Shown one piece after another: positions 41,001-52,771 of a stretch of DNA of 64,000 nt. The notes below the pieces were generated by a model. That model did not search any database. It was not told the DNA's origin and was given only the letters and a program-made list of their open reading frames with translations. Source of the DNA: Sipunculus nudus (lineage: Eukaryota; Annelida; Sipuncula; Golfingiida; Sipunculidae); the NCBI GenBank assembly GCA_026874595.1, contig CM049318.1:49442750-49506749 (forward strand). The letters run 5' to 3'. How positions within the stretch are numbered: position 1 is the stretch's first letter; every line of letters starts with the position of its first letter. A program made the translations under genes and the position numbers.

Positions 41001-43983
41001 TTGCTTGAACGCCATGTTTGTCCATAAAAGTAAAGCGATATGATTATCGATTAATCTGGTTGGGATCACATTCATTATCATGTTTCTGAGAGAGATTTAA
41101 AAATAAAGTGATAGTTCTGACAAAAACATCTTGAAAAACATTTACATGGTCTCTATAACAGGAACAACAAACCAAATAAGTTTTGTACTTGACCACTGAA
41201 ACATTGTAGGACTGTGAGAGAATTTTGTTATGATATGTCTATAGGCAAATTATTACGTAAAGGTGAAACATATCACCTTTTTGTTTTTTTTCAATAGTAG
41301 AAAATACATTACGTTTTACTTCTCTAATTATAGCTTATATTTCTAAACAGCGCGGTTTTTTATGAACATTTGAATGAATGTAAGTGGAAAATATCATTTC
41401 TTTATCGAAAATCTTTAAGTGGTAATCAATATTAACATTTTTTGCCGATACTCAGTTAAAATTGTATTATTAATCATTCGCCGAACACGGCCTGTAATCG
41501 GCGTAAAAATTTCGATATATTCAGGCTTTAATGTTTCCTTCACATCCATTGTTATATATTTTCCATGCCCAAACATATGGGAAAACTGGAAATACAGAAG
41601 TTAAAAGAATAACACACCTTCTGCTTTCATTTGGAAGAAATAATTGCAAAGTTGCAGTGGAAAGAGGTCAGCTATTTTTTTCTATCTAAGAATAATTACG
41701 ATTTTTTTTTACCAGTGATATCTGGAAAGCAAGTAGATCTTTGGTGTTACCTTTTGTTGCAATAAATATACCTTACATTACGCAGAGGATTGTGAGTATG
41801 TTTCTCAATAGGAGTATAGTACAGGCATCAGGCATCATAACGGAAGCTTCAACAAACGCTTATCATCACAAATTAGTTGTAAAATCTCACCGCTCCTCGG
41901 CTGAGATTTGAACGCACGACACGACAATAATTCTCTGAAACTCAACAGTGTTCACAAAGTCTGACTTAAATTGATTGGGACAAAAAGGCCTATTTTTAGA
42001 TGTAAAAATTCATAACAAGAACCAACATTTATATTTGGCAAACCTCTAGTTCTTCTGAATCTTGTTGCCAAGTGACATGACTTATGTGATTGGTTGCAGA
42101 CAGTTGCACTTTTCAGGATATGTATGACAAAGTATTAGCCGAATAGAAGATTTCAAGTACAGTTGCTTGAGCATGTGACCAGTGACCTTGACCTTCATGA
42201 ATAGGGTTGAGGTGTTGTAAAAAATATACTGTTTCAAACAGATATTGATTTAATTTCATTACTTCGATATTTTGCAGAATATGATTTCGATTGTATTATA
42301 GGTATTTACTAATTCCTTCATTTCAGCATAAGATCTGGAATAAATCTGCCAATTTTATGAAAATATTGCCAAATTTCAATGGGCACCCTATTGTGGTGCC
42401 GACTATAATAACTTTCTATACAAAGACAGGACTGTAGCAATGATTTCTGTCTATTTCAGAGCGGGCCTTGTCAGTTTCAGCGACCGGTCTAATCTTGATG
42501 CTGACCTCGGCGATCTCAAGACAAAGACAGCATTTTTGAATGCTCTCGACATTTATTATGCAAGAGGTTCAACAAACACCGCTGAGGCCCTCCGGACTGT
42601 CAGGGATACCTTCAGACGCAGAGGAACCCGAGAAGTCGAGTAAGTGACATTTTTTACAGTTTTTCAGCAAACAAAGATAATTTTAAGATCTGTGTAATTG
42701 TATACCGGTGTCCATGCAAAAACCGGTCTCACCTTTAAGTGCATATTTCTTCCGGTATACATTCTACAACTTGAAAATATTCTCAACACTAGTATTATGA
42801 CAGGTTGTTATCTGGTGGAATCAGGACATTCAGTACATTTAACGTAAGACAAAATATTCCCTTATTCAACGGTGAGGACATAGTTACTTACGGTCATTAT
42901 TCTTGCTTCTTCCCGGCCGATACGGTTCCAATCGCCACCAGATTGTGTCTTGACATTGTTCCCGGAGTATCCCCGTGACGTATTCCGTGTCTTTATCGCA
43001 CCAGACTAATTTATCCCTTGCATGAATAGCGAAGCTACAATTTTTCGAATAAATTAAAACCTGGATGTGGTACGCCGTATGTCGGAATTAAGGGCATATG
43101 TCCAGTTATTTATAATGATGCTTGAAAACTGACCATTAGTCAAGTTTTTCACGGAGTGAATATTATTCTCCTCTTTTCGGGCCGCTTCTTCAGGACCGGT
43201 ATCAAGGATACAGAGTATAATAATCAAGAGAATATATATATATATATATGGAGGGGGTTGTAGGATCTACCTTAATCCGTTTTGCACTTTTCTGCTACAG
43301 TGGTAAAGAAGTTACCCGTATTGCTGTAGTGCTAACGGACGGACGGTCTAACGACGAATCAAGAACATGGCAAGCGGCCATGGATCTCCGCAGCATGGGT
43401 GAGTTAACTCCGCACAGAAGCCCACCAGAAATCAACAAAATGTTTACTAGAAATCTGTATAATAGGAATGCAAGGCTCCCAAACTCGTGTTTGCATTCAC
43501 TTATTCGGCCAACATTCCAAGTTTCAGTGGTGCATAAGTGAGTCCACATTTGTGAATATTTATTAATGACGTTCCTGAATCCGGATCACTTTCCACACCA
43601 AAATCTGATTGATTCTTCAAGTTTTAGTTAGTCAGAAGTCACATAAATTCTATAGAAAAGGTTGAAGAAAAGCTTGCTTAAATCTCTTTGTTGAATAACT
43701 ATTGATGAAAACATCCTTGTGCAGGATGTATAAATTATTCAAGTACTTAAAACCTTATTCTAGTAACCAAAAAGTGGTACTTTGGAGTAGCCAGTATACA
43801 ACCTAACATGTATGTTTACGCAACATGACGGCCTGTGCCACACATCGCATACCTAATCATTGAACCGTATGTACAAGCTGACCTTCATATTTCTGTTGTC
43901 AGAACGGGTCAACGGAGTCTTCGCATGCTAACCTCGCTAATATAAACAATTGTGATTGTTTCAATTATATATAGAAAATATAT

Positions 43984-44033
<50 letters not shown>

Positions 44034-44697
44034 TATATATATATATTTAGTATTTTTATGTAGGAATAGATGTTTGTATTTGCAAAATGTTTAGGTAGTT
44101 ACCTGAATGTATGGGTACCTGTTGTTATATATGTACTTATGTGTGTTCATTTCATTAAATAATCCAAAATATAGAATGTCGGGTAAGAAAGATTTGGTCC
44201 CAGTAATAAATGTGTAAAAATAAAGTTATAGACAATAATAATATGACTGTTCCTAAACGGAGAATAATTAAAAAAATTTCAATTATCACTGCAAGACATA
44301 CTCATAAAATATGTAAGAAAGATATCTTTCTTGTTTAATACTGTCTTGGCAATATCTACATGAAAGTGCAAGTTAACATATATCAGTACTTAGAGGAACA
44401 AAAAAGTAAACGTCTTATCTCTTCCAGACGTTTATACATTTTTTTCTAATCCTTTTAAAGGAGATTACATAGATGTAAATATATATTTTATGTTGGTGGT
44501 CTGAAGATTTAATAATGTTAATAAACTTATTTTTCATTTTTTTTTACCAACAAATATATCATACATCTGGTAATAATTTTTCCTTCTATTTAAATTTTAA
44601 TTTTAAAATAGAACTATCTAACTGTATTAGCCTGATAAGTATTTTACAACGTATACATGATCAGACACATAACAGGATTGTGCACTTTATATTGACT

Positions 44698-44761
<64 letters not shown>

Positions 44762-45499
44762 ACCAGCAAGTCTTTACTACAAGTCTTCATTAAGATACTT
44801 GTAAAAAGGAGACTTCAGACGAGAGTCACGAACAGTAAAGAGGAAAGGCCTGGTCTCCGATTGTTTAAGGTGTGAAGTCGCCCGTCATGTTAAAAATTAT
44901 TAACGGTGCGTTATCTCATTAAATGGGCACCTAATGACGAGTACGTATCGCTCAGGGGGCGAGGGAGACACATTAAATAATTAAATGGCGTGTGACAATA
45001 TGTCGCCATCCAAAGGAATATAATAAAATCTGTCGGGCTCCCACATTATCAGTTCTGTAACAGTCGTAGATTTACTACAGTTGACGCTCTGGTTATACTT
45101 CTTGTTTGTACGTGCTTGATATCCTTCCAGTCATCGATCGTCAGAACAAAGAAATCGTGACACAAGAATCTGCCGAGTTTGTTTCATCCTACAAGAAGAT
45201 AATGTTATCACTCCTGGTTTTCTTCTTTTTTAATGGCAACATGCTTTTCTAATTATAATAAAAGAATTAAAAAAATAATGATAATTGCATTTTTTTTTCA
45301 GCATATCGTGTTTACATGAACGTATACATGTAAAGGCAAGGTCATGCTATGGCCATTTAAACAACGGACATAACTTAAGGATTAACCCAAATTTAAATCA
45401 TGATAAAATAAAGTAAATTTATAAACATATATCATGTAGTCCAAAAAGACGCATGAAAGCTGGCATGAATGCCTTCATATTCATTTTAACCGAGCGTAC

Positions 45500-45575
<76 letters not shown>

Positions 45576-46158
45576 GTTGGTAATTCACCTGTACAATATT
45601 TTATTCTCACCAGGTGTCACTGTGATCGTTATTGGAGTCGGCAACTCTTTCCGGCCTCTAGAATTAGAGAGCATCGCCAGTGATCCTGTCGGTGAGAACG
45701 TCTTCCACGTGGACAGCTTTGATGATCTGAAAAACATACAAAAACGACTAAACGTCGCAATGTGTAAAAGTGAGTACCAGTTTGACCTTCGAGGATTTTA
45801 AATATGATAAAAGTTGTTATCTTTGTTTTATAATTTTCATTATTAATATAAGATCTTTTTATCTTAATTCTAGGTGCAATAATATCAACAATTGCCATAA
45901 TGAAAATAATAATTTCTGTGATTATAATGATTATTATTAGTAGTAGTAATAGTAGTAGTAGGCATATTATTATTATGAGGAGTAGTAGTAGTAGCAGAAT
46001 TCGTAGTTGTAGTAGTACTACTTAGAAGTAAGATTAGAAGTAGATAGTAACGGTATTATCAGTGGTATATTATTAATGATATTTAGGTAAGGGCCTTTGT
46101 TTGCATAGATGGTATTGCCTCTGTTAAGGAAACGAATTCCGTTTAATAGCCATATGAA

Positions 46159-46229
<71 letters not shown>

Positions 46230-49200
46230 TGAGAGAGGGAGAGAATTTTTAATTGGGTTATAAGATTCCGATGTCATACCAGTTACCCCGGTGTTTAGGC
46301 GCATTTGCGCATTCCTGACGGTCAACCTTATTGCAAAGAAGGCATTCCCGATGTCTCTTGCTATAACAATTAGTTATTTGATTAGTTTCTAAGTTTTAAT
46401 GTCTCTTGCTATAACAATTAGTTATTTGATCTGTTTCTAAGTTTTAATGTCTCTTGCTATAACAATTAGTTATTTGATTAGTTTCTAAGTTTTAATGTCT
46501 CTTGCTTAAACAGTTAGTTATTTGATTAGTTTCTAGATTTAATGTCTCTGTGTATAATAATTAGTTATTTGATTAGTTTCTAAGTTTTAATGTCTTTTGC
46601 TATAACAATTAGTTAGTTGATTAGTTTCTAAGTTTCAAGGTCTCTTGCTATAATAATTAGTTATTTGATTAGTTTCTAAGTTTTAATGTCTCTGTGTATA
46701 ATAATTAGTTATTTGTTAGTTTCTAAGTTTTAATGTCTCTTGCTGTAACAATTAGTTATTTGATTAGTTTCTAAGTTTTAATGTCTCTTGCTATAACAGT
46801 TAGTTATTTGATTAGTTTCTAAGTTTTAATGTCTCTGTGTATAATAATTAGTTATTTGTTAGTTTCTAAGTTTTAATGTCTCTTGCTATAACAATTAGTT
46901 ATTTGATTAGTTTCTAAGTTTGAATGTCTCTTGCTATAACAGTTAGTTATTTTATTAGTTTCTAAGTTTTAATGTCTCTATGTTTAACAGTTAGTTATTT
47001 GATTAGTTTCTAAGTTTTAATGTCTCTGTGTATAATAATTAGTTATTTGTTAGTTTCTAAGTTTTAATGTCTCTTGCTGTAACAATTAGTTATTTGATTA
47101 GTTTCTAAGTTTTAATGTCTCTTGCTATAACAGTTAGTTATTTGATTAGTTTCTAAGTTTTAATGTCTCTGTGTATAAAAATTAGTTATTTGTTAGTTTC
47201 TAAGTTTTAATGTCTCTTGCTATAACAATTAGTTATTTGATTAGTTTCTAAGTTTTAATGTCTCTTGCTATAACAGTTAGTTATTTTATTAGTTTCTAAG
47301 TTTTAATGTCTCTATGTTTAACAGTTAGTTATTTGATTAGTTTCTAAGTTTTAATGTCTCTATGTATAACAATATGTTATTTGATTAGTTTCTAAGTTTT
47401 AATGTCTCTATGTATAACAATATGTTATTTGATTAGTTTCTTAGTTTTAATGTCTCTTGTTATAACAATTAGTTATTTGATTAGTTTCTAAGTTTTAATG
47501 TCTCTTGCTGTAACAATTAGTTATTTGATTAGTTTCTAAGTTTTAATGTCTCTTGCTATAACAATTAGTTATTTGATTAGTTTCTAAGTTTTAATGTCTC
47601 TTGCTATAACAATTAGTTATTTGATTAGTTTCTAAATTTTAATGTCTCTTGCTATAACAATTTGTTATTTGAATAGCTTCTAAGTATTAATGTCTCTTGC
47701 TATAACAATTTGTTATTTGATTAGTTTCTAAGTTTTAATACGCTCTGCTTACTTGATTTTCAGATAACACCTGTAGCAGGATGCCATGTAAGAACGGAGG
47801 AACATGTGTTGATGTTGTTAATGGCCGGATATGTCAATGTCCCGACGGCTACTCGGGTCCAGATTGCGGAGACAGTAAGTCTTTTAAGAAATAATAAACA
47901 CACAAGATTTACGGGACCAAGAGGCAAAGATATGATGCAAGAGGGCCATTTTTCATTTTTTATAAAGTAACTGGTCGAAACACATTAAGCTGATTTTTTT
48001 TTCAAGTTGAAAGAAAATAAAAAAAAATGCTTCAGTTCTTGGGATGTTACACGTAATAAACACAAAATTCGATACATGTTATAATTCTTCTAAGGAATCT
48101 AGGCTATACACATACACAGAAAAGAAAGCACACACTACTCACGCTATGCAGTATTCTACAGTATTACTACACATTAAAGTATATATACTAGAACAGATAC
48201 AGTTTCTAACAGTGACAGACGTTACTCTTCGCGTTGCTTCACCTTTTTCTTCCTGTTTCCGCCGACAGAGTGCAGCAGTAAGAAGGACCTTGGACTGCTC
48301 CTGGATGCCTCGGGATCAATCCGGAACTACCGTTTCCAGAAAGTGGTCAACTTCCTCACGAAGGTGCTGGGTAACCTGACCATCGGCCCGGATGACACCC
48401 GTGTCGGAGCAGTGTCCTGGAGCGACGTAGGGACGACGGAATTCGCCCTGGATAAATACAAGACTAAGGAGAACGTCATCCAGGCCGTGAGACACATCCA
48501 GTTCAAGGGCCGCCGCACTTACACCGCCAGCGCTCTCCAAGCTATGGGATCCAACGTGTTCACGAGGGCCGGGGACCGGCGAGATGTACCGAACTTCGTC
48601 CTCATGGTCACTGACGGTAAGTCACGTGATCTGATTGCATAACTGAATAACATATTCCGGGATGTAACCTTTTCTAGTGTTAAAGTCATCTTCAATACTA
48701 ATAGATGTACTCCAACGCTACTCATTCTCACCCCTTGATTCCGCGGCCCCCTCATTTGATCTATTTCATGAATAATGAATAAGGCAATTGAACCAATCAA
48801 ACGACTCGAGTACACTTGTTTAACGCGGATGTCAGGTGCGATGTTTAGATGACAGCTACGCATTGCCGGGAAGGCATTGAAAATATAACCAATCAAATGC
48901 CTTGTTCAGATGGCGTGTAACAGCATATTGTTTGCATTTTATTCGTTGAAAAATTGATTGGCAGTTGTGATTTTACGACGAACACGTGCCGACTTGTTCA
49001 TTATTCATCAAATAAACACTTGAGTTAAACACTAGTGTTGTAAAACCAAGGTCTTTGAAAGCGTAAAAACGGACTTGGTAGTATGAAGATTGGTGAAGTA
49101 GAAATTTCCTATGAATATATACGGTTCTGTTTACGTAATTGTTTTTATTCGCCGGTCAATTGACGGGAATGTTATGATATACCCACCGTCCGTCCGTCCG

Positions 49201-50451
49201 TTAATTTCCAATGTGGCCGCGATAACTTACCGGGGCTTTAATGGATTTTCACAAAGCTCACCATAACTGCTAACCCACAGTTTATCCCGCCCGAGTTATG
49301 GGCAACATCAAAGCATATTTAACAAGGTCACGGGTCACTAGGCTATTGGTGTCGCCGCGGTAAATTATGAAGTATATGAAGGATTTTTATTAAAACTCAT
49401 CAGAAATGTTCATCAAAAAGCCGGCGGCTCACATAAAAAATATCTCTCATTAGTTTGATTTCAGCAAAATCCATGAATATTTAATGAGGTCAGAGGTCAC
49501 CGCACTTTGGAGGCTCCTCTAGACTGACCAAAATCCTATGGATTTTCATGAAACGTACTCACTCTATATAAACACGTATATTATATATATTTTATACACA
49601 TCTCAGGTGGATCTAATATAAGCCCCAGAATGACGATCCCGGCAGCCCGTGAACTGAAACAGAAAGGGACCCATATCACGGTGCTCGCTCTGGGTGACGA
49701 CATGAACCCCAGGGAGCTGAAGGCGCTCGCCAGCGACCCCTGGCAGGAGAACCTCATCGAAGCAGAGACCGAAGACAAGCTGGATTCTCTGATAACAGAT
49801 GTATATAAGAGTACCTGTAATGGTGAGAATAATTTTTACTCCTTCGCTTGGAGGTATTATGTTTTCCCCTTTGTTTGTTTTTTTTAATATGATTGTTAGC
49901 AACATAACGCAATGTATATTGAGCGGATTTTTCATGAAAATGTGTGGAGGTTATATTGCTTCGTAATATTTGTATTCTTAAATGAGATGAAGAATTCATT
50001 TTTCCTGCCTTACCTTTGCCTTTTTTACTTTAACACAGATATCGATGAATGCGAGGCAGATCCATGTCTTAACGGCGGTCAGTGCAGGGATGGACTAAAC
50101 TTTTTCAGGTGTGATTGTGCTCGTGGCTTCGCTGGCGTCACCTGTGGCCTTCGTGAGTAAATTTGTGTGTCTAAGAAAGTTAATCAATATATGTTATAAT
50201 TCAAACAAATTCTATAACACTCTTAGGGGGAAAACGTAGCCAAATCATTTATAATCAACTAAATCATAATCTTTATAATATCATACTAGTTCAATCGCCT
50301 ATATTCGCCAAACGACGACTTAAATTCAAATTCCTACCGTTCTTTTTATTTATTTATTGATTGGTCGCCTTTGGAAATCGCAGATTCAAGAAATCAGTAA
50401 AGAAACGAACGCTTTTTGTGTACGCGATATTGAATAGCGTGCTGTCAAACC

Positions 50452-50530
<79 letters not shown>

Positions 50531-52683
50531 CTGACTGCGTCACGTTCCGATATTTGATATTATTTTTCTAACCTTTTCAAATCCGATACACCCATGAAAA
50601 CGCAGCGTAATGCCCTGTACACATAACGCTACGTCTTCGTTACTCTTGTGATTAAAACGAATCCCAGAGGTAAAGTGGACGCTGCTCATAAAACGCTACG
50701 TCTGAAATACGTTTCCGGACACGTGACAGGAGCGCTTTATGCGATATTATGCTTAGCGCACCAATGAACAGCCTGTTCTCCATACTTACATTTCGCAATC
50801 CGTCTCCTATATACTCAGAATTTTTTTTTAGAAAATGTTCAAATGTGACGTCCAATGAAAAACATAAAAAAAGTGTACATGCATATGACGCCACGTCGGC
50901 ATTGCGTATGCATTTCATCATATCAGAAACGTAACGCAGACATGACAATATATGTACAACCGGCTAAGGTCTCATTTAACGACTAAAGATCCCTGTGACC
51001 CCGGTTTTGGCGAAAGAGTAAGGTTTACTGTATGGTTAATGTTTTTTTTTATTTTTGTGCACAGAATGCCCTGAACGTCGTGACATAGTGCTGATACTGG
51101 ACGTGTCAGGTAGCGTTAACCATATCTACTCTATCATCCTGGAGTTCGCCAAGAAGGTCATCATGTCCCTTCCCATCCACAACGACCAGTTCAGAGTTGG
51201 TGTCATCACATTTGCCGATCGTGCCAACAACCTCATCACATTAAACAAGTAAGATACCCAATCTAGGACAAAGCAGTGTCAAAAGAACTGACTTCGTCAA
51301 TTAGAGCGACAGTTTAATTAGGCTTACAATGTTCACTGTTTGGTTCCTTTATCATGGCTACACACATCTGAGTTTATTCTGACCAGCTGAGCGACTTAAC
51401 CCGTCGGTCACTTGTAAAACAAAGAAGATCGAAATATTGTCGCTTTATTTATGAACAATGAAATCGAATCATATCCTGTCTCGTTCCATACGATTTTCTT
51501 CGGGGTGGTGGGGGGGGGGGGGGGGGGGGGGGAGGGAGAGGAGGCTACCTTTACTTTTTAGGAGTAGGGGCCAATGTATCGTTTGCCCCTTAGGTTTTTG
51601 GAAGAATAAAATGCATAATTTTAAAATAGCGATTTCGATATAATTTTTTACCCATATTTCAGTTTTAATGTTTCATAATTTTTAAAAATAAATTATCAAT
51701 AATGCATCCCATGTGTAAAAGGTTTTAGTAAATAGTCGAATTTTTGTAAATGTAATATAAAATTTTAATTTATTTGAAACAAAATTAAATGATAATAAAT
51801 GTTGAAAAATGACCAAAAATTTCTTTCTTATAACCAAATTATGTATTTTATAAGTGATTGAGTGAAAAAAAATCGTTTTTCTCGAAGAAACTTTGTCCCT
51901 ATTGTCATAAGAGCGGTGGACTAAGGGGGGGGGGGGGGGTCTGTCTGTTTCTCGACTACCTCACATTCTCTCATCAGAGAACCTCACTCTCTCATTTTAT
52001 TGCATCTAAACCCTGAACCTGGAAATATATCATTCTCCATTGAAGCATACACAATGGCTCAAGAGTGCGTAAATGAATATATTTGCAAAAAGCGTTCCTA
52101 ATATAAATCTTTTTTTGATAGATAATTAAATAGGAATATCATCATTTTATATCAAACATGAAGTGACAACTGAATAAAATTTAAAGACTAATTTTAATGT
52201 CAAATTTCAGAGGCGTGCACTTCAGAAAAAAAATCATAGTTTTCTTAATTTCAATGCAAGTTACCTGTCAAAAATGGTCCTTAGGAGATGGTTCTCACTT
52301 TTTTCACATATTTTATAGATACAAAACCACCGCGGACATTTTGAACGCCATGGTGTTCGCAAGGGAGGGAGAGAGGACATACACAAACCTGGCTCTTATG
52401 AACGCCAGGAGGGATCTGTTTTCAACGAGTTACGGTGCCAGACCTGGGGTTGAAAAATTTGCCGTTGTCGTCACGGACGGAATGTCTACCTCACCCAGTA
52501 AGTGTAAAAAGTTTTTTTTTGAGTTTGTACAAAGATCCCGTCACTGGTGTATTTTTTTTCTAAGGGGAGGGGGGGTAGAGCCATGGGCGTCGCCAGTTGT
52601 AATAGGTGGGGGTTCGGGGTGCCAGAGTAGGGTCGAATGGAGCAAGTGTCCGGCATAGGTGCTGGGGCACACCCATTATATAA

Positions 52684-52771
<88 letters not shown>

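Noticed and set aside
45502..45613. Coding extension of exon 13 upstream through the (GT)n(GA)n tract
   Set aside because: The tract would encode Cys-Val and Arg-Glu runs; a CAG acceptor at 45613 with correct phase ends the intron there.
46350..47740. CRISPR array
   Set aside because: Repeats are directly adjacent with no unique spacers, in an intron of an animal gene; it is a satellite.
48044..48379. Separate gene starting at 48044 and running into the vWA5 exon
   Set aside because: It is in another frame from the vWA5 exon. The frame that carries the MIDAS motifs and a phase-matched acceptor at 48268 is the real one.
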